Of a stretch of DNA of 48,640 bases, positions 34,250 through 41,452 are shown one piece after another. Position numbers and translations under genes: made by a program. Source of the stretch: RGIG3009 sp045630765 (GTDB taxonomy: Bacteria > Bacillota > Clostridia > Oscillospirales > Acutalibacteraceae); the NCBI GenBank assembly GCA_045630765.1, contig JAZQTM010000032.1, forward strand, positions 1-48,640. Direction: 5' to 3'. The stretch's first letter is position 1, and each line of letters opens with the position of its first letter. The notes under the pieces were generated by a model. It was not told the DNA's origin. It saw only the letters and a list, made by a program, of their open reading frames with translations, and did no database searches.

Positions 34250-35116
34250 TTAGAAAGAAAAGAGCTTTTCTTTCAATTCTTCGGTGAGTGCACCGCCGTA
34301 CGGGCACAACTGGAACGCTTCGGCATAGCGAATCTTGGAGCCGCGCTCCTCACCATATCGCTCGATCAGTTCCTTGCGGAAACGCGAAGCGGTCTGTGCG
34401 TTGCGCAGATCGTATCCGCTGCCGCCGCGGCTGGCACTCAAAATTTCCTCATCGGTGGATTCAGGCGTGATTTTGTACGGACCTTTCAGGCACTCAAAAC
34501 GTTCCTCTTCGCTCTCGGGTACTTCCGCTTCATATCCCTTGGTAAAGGGAAGCCACTCGTACACCTGCGATACGTTGAGGTGTGCAATTTGCAGTTTGAA
34601 ATCGTTTTCATCATCCATATCCAGCACGATATCGGCGTGGAAATCGGGATCTTTAAAGCCATCCTCATAGTACATGATGACGGGTGTTGTGGTCATAGCG
34701 GGAACATCGGGACACTCGTGCGGGACGATCAGCATATACGAGGCATCCTGAACCAACATACCGGCGGCACGATGGTCGGCGTGGTAGTCGTTCGAACGAT
34801 GCGACATAATCAGATCGGGAGAAAACTCGCGAATGTAGCGAATCAGACGGCGACGATTTTCAAGCGTGGGCATCAGTGTGCAATCGTTCATATCCGTCCA
34901 TTGGTCGTATCGAATGCCGAGCAGTTCGGCAACAGCAGCCGATTCCTTGGCACGGCGTGCAGTGGTTTCGGCAGGAGTCATAATATGATGACCGCCGCAA
35001 CCGTTTGTCAAGCTCAGGAAACGCACTTCATAACCCATTTTCACATATTTGTGAGCCAGTCCGCCGACACGGAATTCGTTGTCGTCCTGGTGGGCGCCAA
35101 TCATTAAAATTTTCAT
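34250..35116 (-). CDS. PIG-L family deacetylase
   Basis: A 288-aa zinc-dependent N-deacetylase-like enzyme. The N terminus MKILMIGAHQDDNEF holds the family metal motif (His9, Asp11, Asp12), and the later SHRSNDYHADHRAAG provides the H-x-D-H pattern. Relatives deacetylate N-acetylglucosamine-containing compounds or related amides. A sigma-A promoter lies at 35157-35185. The start ATG 35116 is preferred because the upstream in-frame extension to 35185 would include that promoter. It is followed by a terminator, then MFS and SGNH genes on the same strand. Confidence 0.92.
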   Translation of the reverse strand: MKILMIGAHQDDNEFRVGGLAHKYVKMGYEVRFLSLTNGCGGHHIMTPAETTARRAKESAAVAELLGIRYDQWTDMNDCTLMPTLENRRRLIRYIREFSPDLIMSHRSNDYHADHRAAGMLVQDASYMLIVPHECPDVPAMTTTPVIMYYEDGFKDPDFHADIVLDMDDENDFKLQIAHLNVSQVYEWLPFTKGYEAEVPESEEERFECLKGPYKITPESTDEEILSASRGGSGYDLRNAQTASRFRKELIERYGEERGSKIRYAEAFQLCPYGGALTEELKEKLFSF

Positions 35117-35156
35117 TACAACAACACCCTTTCTAAAGGAACATTTTGTCAAAAAC

Positions 35157-35185
35157 AGTGTAGCACAGCCAATTTGGAAAGTCAA
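35157..35185 (-). promoter_or_regulatory. Sigma-A promoter of the PIG-L gene
   Basis: On the minus strand TTGACT (35185-35180), a 17-base spacer and TACACT (35162-35157) with TGC just before (extended -10). Confidence 0.82.
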
Positions 35186-35204
35186 CCGACAGGAACGTGA
35201 AACT

Positions 35205-35244
35205 TTGACAATTTATTGACAATTCGTGTGAATTTTGGTACAAT
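35205..35244 (+). promoter_or_regulatory. Consensus promoter with tandem TTGACAATT, alcohol dehydrogenase
   Basis: TTGACA (35216-35221), a 17-base spacer and TACAAT (35239-35244) with TGG before it. A second TTGACAATT lies exactly 11 bases upstream (35205-35213), forming a direct repeat one helical turn apart. Confidence 0.82.
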
Positions 35245-35269
35245 ACGGGAAAAGAGGCGATAGTAATCG

Positions 35270-36418
35270 ATGAAACATTTTGATATTAAAACTCAAATAT
35301 ATTTCGGCGAAAATTCGCTGGACCGTTTGGCGGATATTCCGTACAAAAACGCCCTGTTGATTGCGGATAAGTTCGTGGTGAGCAGCGGGTTGATCCACCT
35401 GCTTACCGTGCGCTTGCAGCAAGCGGGGGTTTCCTGGCAGGTGTTTGACGATGTTGTGCCCGATCCGCCGCTGGAAAAGATCGGTCTTGGTGCGCAGATG
35501 ACGCTGCAGGTGCATCCCGACGTGCTGATCGCGGTCGGTGGCGGTTCTGCTATCGATTCCGCAAAAGCGATTCGTGAGGTGGCACTGCAGATGGAGCCGT
35601 CTTACGCGCGCCCGGCACTTATTGCCATTCCCACCACCAGTGGTACCGGTACGGAGGTGACTTCGTTCTCGGTCGTGTCGGATACCGAAAACCAGCGCAA
35701 GATCCCGCTCGTAAGTGAAAAGATGTTGCCGGATGAAGCCATTTTGGATGCCGAATTGGTAAAATCTGTTCCGCCGCACATCACGGCAGATACGGGTATG
35801 GACGTGTTTACGCACGCCTTAGAATCGTACGTCAGCACGGAAAACACCGAGTTTTCGGCGGCATTGGCAGAAAAGTCAATCGAAATCGTGGGTTCCTTCT
35901 TACTTCGTTCCTATCTGGACAACAACGACACCCACGCCCGTCAGAAAATGCACGTAGCGTCCTGTCTTGCCGGTTTGGCGTTCAATGCCTCCTCGTTGGG
36001 ACTTAACCACGGTATGGCGCATCAGCTCGGTTCGCATTTCCATATTCCGCACGGTCGTGCCAATGCGATGTTATTGCCGCATATTATCGAATACAACAGC
36101 GACATCAACAAGTACAGCCGTTCCAAAACGGATTATCCCAAGCACGTTCGCAAATACGCGACAGTCGCACGTACGTTGGGATTGCAGAACTTCAATATTG
36201 TTACCACGGTGCGCGCCTTATCCAACTGGACACAGTTTATGATGAAGGAAATGGATATGCCGCTTTCCATTTCGGAAACCGGTCTTTGCACCAAAGAAGA
36301 GTATTTTGAACAGATCCCCGCGATGGTGCGTGCAGCGTTAGAAGATGCCTGCACCGCCACCAACCCCCGCACGCCGACGGCGGAAGATGTTACCCGCCTG
36401 TATGCGGAACTTTGGTAA
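35270..36418 (+). CDS. Iron-containing alcohol dehydrogenase (PduQ-like)
   Basis: A 382-aa group III dehydrogenase. The NAD-binding GGGSAIDSAKAI, the IPTTSGTGTEVTSFSVVSD block, DTGMDVFTHALESYVST, and the iron-ligand region GLNHGMAHQLGSHFHIPHGRANA with its three His (plus the preceding Asp) are all present. The sequence is closest to 1-propanol/butanol dehydrogenases of fermentative clostridia that recycle NADH by reducing aldehydes. No microcompartment genes are nearby. It is a single-gene unit with a strong promoter and terminator. No Rex-type palindrome was recognised. Confidence 0.94.
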   Translation: MKHFDIKTQIYFGENSLDRLADIPYKNALLIADKFVVSSGLIHLLTVRLQQAGVSWQVFDDVVPDPPLEKIGLGAQMTLQVHPDVLIAVGGGSAIDSAKAIREVALQMEPSYARPALIAIPTTSGTGTEVTSFSVVSDTENQRKIPLVSEKMLPDEAILDAELVKSVPPHITADTGMDVFTHALESYVSTENTEFSAALAEKSIEIVGSFLLRSYLDNNDTHARQKMHVASCLAGLAFNASSLGLNHGMAHQLGSHFHIPHGRANAMLLPHIIEYNSDINKYSRSKTDYPKHVRKYATVARTLGLQNFNIVTTVRALSNWTQFMMKEMDMPLSISETGLCTKEEYFEQIPAMVRAALEDACTATNPRTPTAEDVTRLYAELW

Positions 36419-36420
36419 GA

Positions 36421-36457
36421 AAAAAGCAGCAACTGCTATGCAGTTGCTGCTTTTTTT
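36421..36457. terminator. Bidirectional terminator between ADH and M20 genes
   Basis: A 16-bp stem AAAAAGCAGCAACTGC with its complement, TAT loop, with A- and T-runs. Confidence 0.94.
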
Positions 36458-37889
36458 AGCATTGCTTCATAAGTCGAATAAAGAACTCCACCGAACGGTA
36501 CAGCGTTTCCAAACGAATACGCTCGTTGTGCCCGTGGATGGTTGCGCGTTCTTCGGCTGTCAGATCCATCGCCGAGAAACGGTACACCTTATCCGAAATG
36601 CGCCCGTAGTGACGGCAATCGGAGCATTGTACCATAAGATACGGCGACACCAAACAACCTTTCCAGGTGGAAGCGACCGCCCGTGTTACTTTATCCCACG
36701 CGGGACAATCGATAACCGAAATACGGCTCGGCTCCATACCGTCGATAGCAGTGATCTCCACGGAATCATCATTTACCGAGCGGCGCAGGTGATCGAGCGC
36801 AGATGCCATCGTGTCATACGGGTTGAGTCGCATATTGGATACCAATTCCGCACTTGGCGGGATAACGTTGGGCGCCTTGGATCCTTTCATTTGAGTAAAA
36901 GCAACGGTGGTGCGCATCAGTGCGTTGAGCTCACCGCCCGAGGATTTACAGATCAGATCCAATACCGGCGCAAACAACCACAGGTTAGCAAAGATCATCC
37001 GATAAACGAACGACGAGTGACGACCGAGGGTATCAAACATCGCCGCGACCGGCGGGGTGATATGATAGGGGAAAGGATGTTTCAGCACCTTGCAACAGGC
37101 GGCTGCCAAACGATCAATGGGAGCGTTTGGCTTGGGCGCCGACGCGTGGCCACCGGTGGATTTCACACGGTAACGCGCATTGAGTAACCCTTTTTCCGCA
37201 ATACCGATCATACCGCACGGTGCGCTGACACCGGGAAAAACGTTTTCCACGACACCGCCGCCTTCGTCGACAACCAAGGCGGGGACGATGCCGTTTTCCT
37301 CAAACCAATCCACAACGTTGGCGGCACCTTTTCCGTTGACTTCCTCACCGCCCGAAAAGGCAAAGTAGACGTCATGCTCCGGTGTGAAGCCTTCGGCGAT
37401 CAAGTGATCGGCGGCAGACAGGATGCCGTTAAAGGTGACCTTGGTATCCAGCGTGCCGCGTCCCCACATCACGCCGTCTTCAATAACGGCATCAAAGGCG
37501 GGCTTATCCCAGCCGTCTTCGTCCACCGGCACCACGTCGTAGTGTGCCATCAACACCGCGGGATCTCCCGCGGTGTTTCCTTTCCAATGGAAGAGCAGCG
37601 CACGATCGGGCAATTGCTGAAACGAGCAGGTGTCAAAGACGTGCGGATACAGCGAGGGGAGCAACGCAATGAGTTTTTCAAATTCAGCATTATCCTCAAG
37701 CGCAGGGTCGGTATACGATACCGTTTTACAACGGATGAGCTGCTGCAGATTGTGAACCGCCGTTTCTTTATCAAAGACTTCCTCACCGTCAAGCGGTAAG
37801 ACGGGCGATTTCGGCGTAAAACGCAGTGTGCGGATGAGTAATACGGCAAAAAACAGTACAATCGCCGCTACGGGTATCAACCACCACAT
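36456..37889 (-). CDS. Membrane-anchored M20 family metallopeptidase
   Basis: A 477-aa zinc peptidase of the carboxypeptidase S/PM20D1-like branch. It starts with a membrane helix (residues about 3-20, WLIPVAAIVLFFAVLLI). Metal and catalytic residues are visible as H116-x-D118 (MAHYDVVP), D148 (GRGTLDTK) and E182-E183 (SGGEEVNG), with the dimerisation domain from about residue 230. The orientation of the catalytic domain is not certain. It is the last gene after two membrane-protein genes, starting 1 base after the previous stop, so a link between transport and hydrolysis of a small amide or peptide is likely. Confidence 0.9.
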   Translation of the reverse strand: MWWLIPVAAIVLFFAVLLIRTLRFTPKSPVLPLDGEEVFDKETAVHNLQQLIRCKTVSYTDPALEDNAEFEKLIALLPSLYPHVFDTCSFQQLPDRALLFHWKGNTAGDPAVLMAHYDVVPVDEDGWDKPAFDAVIEDGVMWGRGTLDTKVTFNGILSAADHLIAEGFTPEHDVYFAFSGGEEVNGKGAANVVDWFEENGIVPALVVDEGGGVVENVFPGVSAPCGMIGIAEKGLLNARYRVKSTGGHASAPKPNAPIDRLAAACCKVLKHPFPYHITPPVAAMFDTLGRHSSFVYRMIFANLWLFAPVLDLICKSSGGELNALMRTTVAFTQMKGSKAPNVIPPSAELVSNMRLNPYDTMASALDHLRRSVNDDSVEITAIDGMEPSRISVIDCPAWDKVTRAVASTWKGCLVSPYLMVQCSDCRHYGRISDKVYRFSAMDLTAEERATIHGHNERIRLETLYRSVEFFIRLMKQC

Positions 37890-37890
37890 A

Positions 37891-38556
37891 TTACAGCCAA
37901 CCTTTCTTGTACATAATCCGAGCCACACCAACGGTGAACAACACACCGACCGGTACCATAATTCCTACCGTACCGGCATTGAGTGCGGGGACACTGATAA
38001 ACAGTGCCAGCATCAAAATGATGGGAGCAATGGACAACTTTGCGTTTTTGGAGATAAACACCACTGCCAGACCGCCGAACAGTGCGGGCAAGATCATATC
38101 AAACGCCGGTTTCAAAACAGGGGATTCCAACACGGGCGTCAACGGCACAATACAGATCACGCCAACGATGATGATCAAGGTGGTTACGATACTGGAAACC
38201 GCGATCGCGATGGTGGAAATGACTTCGCCTTCCTCGCTGCTGGCTTTCACCTTGGCACGTTCCATAGCGTCGATTGCACAGGGAAGTTTTAAGTTGGAAA
38301 TATTGCCCGTGATGAACGACAGATACGTGCCGCCTGCTCCCAGCATCGGGACGTACGTGAAGATCTCAATGATACCGACCGCCCAGTACATCGGTGCGGT
38401 AGCAATCAAGCCCTGCACCAATATCTTCGTATCCGGCATTGCACCGAAAACGAGCGAAAGAACAAGAGGGAAGAGTAAGATGAGCAGACCGACGACAATA
38501 CCCCATATCCGACCGTCGCGGTGAACGCTGTCCATATACGTTAATTGTTTTTTCAT
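37891..38556 (-). CDS. Polytopic membrane protein, partner of DUF5058
   Basis: A 221-aa protein with about six membrane helices and a short cytoplasmic loop (AIDAMERAKVKASSEEGEVI). I do not recognise a family with a known function. It has a gene-order partner, a DUF5058 protein directly upstream with 12 bases between them, and an M20 peptidase directly downstream. Conserved-looking features are an N-terminal amphipathic region before the first helix, the GAGGTYLSFITGNISNLKLPCAIDA segment, and helix-helix glycine patterns. The pair could form a two-subunit permease; this is inference. Confidence 0.7.
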   Translation of the reverse strand: MKKQLTYMDSVHRDGRIWGIVVGLLILLFPLVLSLVFGAMPDTKILVQGLIATAPMYWAVGIIEIFTYVPMLGAGGTYLSFITGNISNLKLPCAIDAMERAKVKASSEEGEVISTIAIAVSSIVTTLIIIVGVICIVPLTPVLESPVLKPAFDMILPALFGGLAVVFISKNAKLSIAPIILMLALFISVPALNAGTVGIMVPVGVLFTVGVARIMYKKGWL

Positions 38557-38568
38557 ATCGGCACCTGC

Positions 38569-39303
38569 TTAACCTAACCACGCGGTAAACGGGATGGCGG
38601 ATGCCATACCGAGCACCAAACTGAGCGGCAATGCGTAATCTTCCATCCAGCGGGCTTTGAGCACCTTGGACAAACCGCCGAATACGGCCATAACAATTGC
38701 GGCGACCGCCATTACGCATACGGGGATCAAACCGGAGGTGTCACCCGAAAAGACAAGGGACACGTCGCAAAAAACGTAGCCGAGAAACGCGGAGATCATA
38801 CCGAGGAACATCGCGTTATTAAAGATCTCGCCCCATTTTTTATCCTTCATTCCCATTTTGAGCATACCGCCCTGGATCTTTTTGGTGACAAACGGCACCA
38901 GGACGATACCTGCGGCAATACCGACCGTCATTACCCAGACGATGGATAAAAAGATAGACGGATCCGTTACGGTAGCGCTGGCTTCCAGTTCGGCAGCCGT
39001 GAGCGCATTTCCGGCGGCGACGGTTTCATATGTAATCGAACCGATCACCGATAATCGCAACCACGGCAATGCCAGTCCCAAAGACTTTGACAGCGCCACG
39101 ACACCAACCAATATAGCAATGGCGGGAGCAATGGTGAACACCGCCGAAGACGTTACCGTCGATTTGATGGTGGTATTGCTGATGCCGAGCTGTTTGGCAC
39201 GGCGAAGCGCTTTTACCAAGAAATATACCGATTGCCCCAATACAGTGGCAATGATGATCCCAACCAACACGAACAGGATGGGATGGTTGACATAGAATTC
39301 CAT
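38569..39303 (-). CDS. DUF5058 family membrane protein
   Basis: A 244-aa protein with about six membrane helices matching the DUF5058 description: N-terminal NHPILFVLVGIIIATVLGQSVYFLVKALRRAK, a soluble insert with ELEASATVTDP, and a loop KKIQGGMLKMGMKDKKWGEIFNNAMFLG. DUF5058 has no known function. ATG 39303 sits behind AAGGAGG; the promoter at 39327-39355 drives the three-gene set with the second membrane protein and the M20 peptidase. Confidence 0.78.
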   Translation of the reverse strand: MEFYVNHPILFVLVGIIIATVLGQSVYFLVKALRRAKQLGISNTTIKSTVTSSAVFTIAPAIAILVGVVALSKSLGLALPWLRLSVIGSITYETVAAGNALTAAELEASATVTDPSIFLSIVWVMTVGIAAGIVLVPFVTKKIQGGMLKMGMKDKKWGEIFNNAMFLGMISAFLGYVFCDVSLVFSGDTSGLIPVCVMAVAAIVMAVFGGLSKVLKARWMEDYALPLSLVLGMASAIPFTAWLG

Positions 39304-39326
39304 ACAGAACCCTCCTTTTCTCCTAT

Positions 39327-39355
39327 ACGATACCATAACTTTCCCGTTTGCGCAA
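39327..39355 (-). promoter_or_regulatory. Extended -10 promoter of the DUF5058-M20 operon
   Basis: On the minus strand TTGCGC (39355-39350), a 17-base spacer and TATCGT (39332-39327) with TGG directly before. Confidence 0.7.
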
Positions 39356-39380
39356 CTTTATCGCCTTTTTTACCGTAAAA

Positions 39381-39409
39381 TTGTTTTTCTTGACAGATTA
39401 TGTTACAAT
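39381..39409 (+). promoter_or_regulatory. Probable promoter of the carboxypeptidase gene
   Basis: TTGTTT (39381-39386), a 17-base spacer and TACAAT (39404-39409). A TTGACA at 39390 lies too close to that -10 to be its -35. Confidence 0.6.
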
Positions 39410-39440
39410 AGGTCGTGAGAATGGGGAAGGGGGTATTGTT

Positions 39441-40385
39441 GTGAAACGCTTATGGATTGCACTGTGTTGTGTGCTGACGTTGTTGCTTACCGCGTGTCAT
39501 GCACCCGTACAGATGACGGGGTCGGTCACAACAGTTACAACCCCTGTCACGACAACAACCACTGTCACGACAACAACCACCGTGACGACCCAAACTACTG
39601 CGTCACCTACCGTTGTGCGCAAACAGTACGCAGGTTTGTATGAGGCGGATACGCTGAACGTGTTGTATACGGAAAATGCGGACGAACGCCTCTACCCGGC
39701 AAGTTTGGTTAAGATCACGACGGCGTATACCGCGTTACACTACCTTTCGGCAGACACCGAAATCACGGTTGGTTCAGAATTGTCGTTGGTCAAACCGCAT
39801 TCCAGTGTTTGTCACATCCAACGCGGGCAGTGTTTGACTTTGCGCGACCTTATTGCGGGAATGATGATCTCTTCCGGTAACGATGCGGCATATACCGTTG
39901 CGGTAAACGTGGCACGTATCGTTGCGCAGGATGCTTCTATGACCGATAAAGCGGCTGTAGCCTATTTCTGTGGATTAATGAACGAAACCGCCCGTGAACT
40001 CGGTGCCGTAAATACGCACTACGTCAATCCCGAAGGATGGGACGATCCCGATCAATATACCACCGTGCGCGATCTGGCGCTTTTGATCCAACGCGCAATG
40101 CAACTGTCGGAGATCGCTGATGCCGCAGCTTGTGTTTCCAAAACCGTGTCAGTCGGCAGCGGAACGTTGACGTTTAACAGTACCAATCAGTTCTTATATT
40201 CGGACAGCGAGTATTACGATGAGAGGGTAAATGGTTTCAAGACCGGTTCCACATCGCAGGCGGGTAAATGTTTAGCCGTGACGACGACCGTCAATGGCAA
40301 ACGGTACATAGCCGTTGTTGCCAACTGCAAGACCGATGCCGACCGCTATCAAACGATGCAATCGCTATTGGCACGAATCCCCTGA
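39441..40385 (+). CDS. Serine-type D-alanyl-D-alanine carboxypeptidase, lipoprotein (PBP5/DacF-like)
   Basis: A 314-aa penicillin-binding protein that trims peptidoglycan stem peptides outside the cell. The signal peptide ends in lipobox LTA-C19. A Thr/Val-rich linker (about residues 28-57) follows, with two exact 18-base repeats in the DNA. Catalytic motifs are S88-x2-K91 (PASLVK), S145-G-N147 (SSGND) and K267-T-G (KTGSTSQAG). It lacks the long C-terminal amphipathic anchor of PBP5, consistent with lipid anchoring. GTG 39441 follows GAAGGGGG; the longer frame to 39348 includes the promoter. Confidence 0.92.
   Translation: MKRLWIALCCVLTLLLTACHAPVQMTGSVTTVTTPVTTTTTVTTTTTVTTQTTASPTVVRKQYAGLYEADTLNVLYTENADERLYPASLVKITTAYTALHYLSADTEITVGSELSLVKPHSSVCHIQRGQCLTLRDLIAGMMISSGNDAAYTVAVNVARIVAQDASMTDKAAVAYFCGLMNETARELGAVNTHYVNPEGWDDPDQYTTVRDLALLIQRAMQLSEIADAAACVSKTVSVGSGTLTFNSTNQFLYSDSEYYDERVNGFKTGSTSQAGKCLAVTTTVNGKRYIAVVANCKTDADRYQTMQSLLARIP
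39544..39579 (+). repeat. Two 18-base tandem repeats in the carboxypeptidase linker
   Basis: CTGTCACGACAACAACCA occurs twice in tandem (39544-39561, 39562-39579), with a degenerate third copy beginning at 39580. It encodes six residues per unit in the Thr-rich linker. Confidence 0.9.
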
Positions 40386-40418
40386 TGGTTCGGTTGCGTG
40401 TTTACCTATAAAATAATT

Positions 40419-40454
40419 AAAGAGCCGCAAACCATTCGGTTTGCGTCTCTTTTT
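40419..40454. terminator. Bidirectional terminator between carboxypeptidase and cysK genes
   Basis: An AAGAGCCGCAAACC stem with its near-complement (one mismatch), ATTC loop, and a T-run. Confidence 0.9.
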
Positions 40455-40455
40455 G

Positions 40456-41382
40456 TTATTCAAATAATGGCGTGGAAAAATAGCGTTCGGCGGTGTCGGG
40501 GAGAACCGTCACCACGCGTTTTCCTTTACCTAATTGCTTGGCAAGACGAATGGCGGCTGCCACGTTCGTACCGCTGGAAATACCGCACAAAATACCTTCC
40601 TTGGATGCCAGATCTTTGGAGGCTTGCAGTGCTTCTTCGTCCTTTACGATGCATACATCATCGTAAATTGCTTGATTGAGTATGGCGGGGATGATACCGT
40701 CGCCGATACCCATTTGTACGTGCGTGCCGATCGAACCGCCCGAAAGGATTGCGGCGTTTTCAGGTTCCACCGCCCAGATCGTCATATCGGGGTTGGCGTC
40801 TTTGAGCACTTCGCCGATACCCGTGATGGTGCCGCCCGTACCAATGCCCGAACAGAAACCGTCGATCGGTCCGTCAACTTGTTCAAGTATCTCTTTGGCA
40901 GTGGCGGAACGCTGAATAGCGGGATTCGCGGGATTTTCAAATTGCTGCGGAACAAACACATTTGGATCTTCGGCTTTCATTTTGAGTGCCAGTTGCAGGC
41001 ACTCTTCAATGCACAGACCGATGTTACCCGCATCGTGGACAAGCACGACCTCGGCGCCGTATTGACGAACGAGCAAGCGTCGCTCCTCACTGACGGAATC
41101 CGGCATAATGATCTTCACTTTATAACCGCGCACCGCGCCAACAAGCGCCAAGCCGATGCCTTGGTTGCCGCTGGTAGGCTCGACGATGACGGTATCCTTG
41201 CCGATCAATCCGCGCTGTTCCGCGTCAAGGATCATATTGTATGCGGTACGCGTCTTGATGGAACCGCCCACGTTGAGACCTTCAAACTTGACCAGCACCT
41301 CGGCGTCGTTCGGTCCTGTCATATGATTTAAACGGATGATAGGTGTATTGCCCATCGCCTCTAAAATGTTTTGGCAAATCAT
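40456..41382 (-). CDS. cysK: Cysteine synthase (O-acetylserine sulfhydrylase)
   Basis: A 308-aa PLP enzyme making cysteine from O-acetylserine and sulfide. The internal-aldimine lysine is K43 in NVGGSIKTR, followed by the substrate loop PTSGNQGIGLAL and the phosphate-binding GIGTGGTITG. The wording NVGGSIKTR differs from the usual NPGGSVKDR around the lysine, and a Pro is replaced, so a related beta-replacement activity is possible. A near-consensus sigma-A promoter lies at 41419-41447. No T-box or S-box leader fits the short upstream region. Confidence 0.9.
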   Translation of the reverse strand: MICQNILEAMGNTPIIRLNHMTGPNDAEVLVKFEGLNVGGSIKTRTAYNMILDAEQRGLIGKDTVIVEPTSGNQGIGLALVGAVRGYKVKIIMPDSVSEERRLLVRQYGAEVVLVHDAGNIGLCIEECLQLALKMKAEDPNVFVPQQFENPANPAIQRSATAKEILEQVDGPIDGFCSGIGTGGTITGIGEVLKDANPDMTIWAVEPENAAILSGGSIGTHVQMGIGDGIIPAILNQAIYDDVCIVKDEEALQASKDLASKEGILCGISSGTNVAAAIRLAKQLGKGKRVVTVLPDTAERYFSTPLFE

Positions 41383-41418
41383 TACGGTAAAAACCCCTCT
41401 TTGATAACTGTGTAATAC

Positions 41419-41447
41419 AGTATACGCAAGGCAACGAAACTTGTCAA
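41419..41447 (-). promoter_or_regulatory. Consensus sigma-A promoter of cysK
   Basis: On the minus strand TTGACA (41447-41442), a 17-base spacer and TATACT (41424-41419), 37 bases before the start codon. Confidence 0.88.
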
Positions 41448-41452
41448 TTCAA

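Noticed and set aside
34043..35107. 354-aa open frame opposite the PIG-L and MFS genes
   Set aside because: Crosses two genes and a terminator, with no domain signature; antisense shadow.
36345..37187. 280-aa open frame opposite the M20 peptidase
   Set aside because: Runs through the ADH terminator and shows no family motif; antisense shadow.
39390..39395. TTGACA as the -35 for the carboxypeptidase
   Set aside because: Only 8 bases separate it from TACAAT; TTGTTT at 39381 has 17-base spacing.
41383..41452. T-box or S-box leader for cysK
   Set aside because: Only about 30 bases lie between the predicted transcript start and the ATG, too short for either riboswitch.
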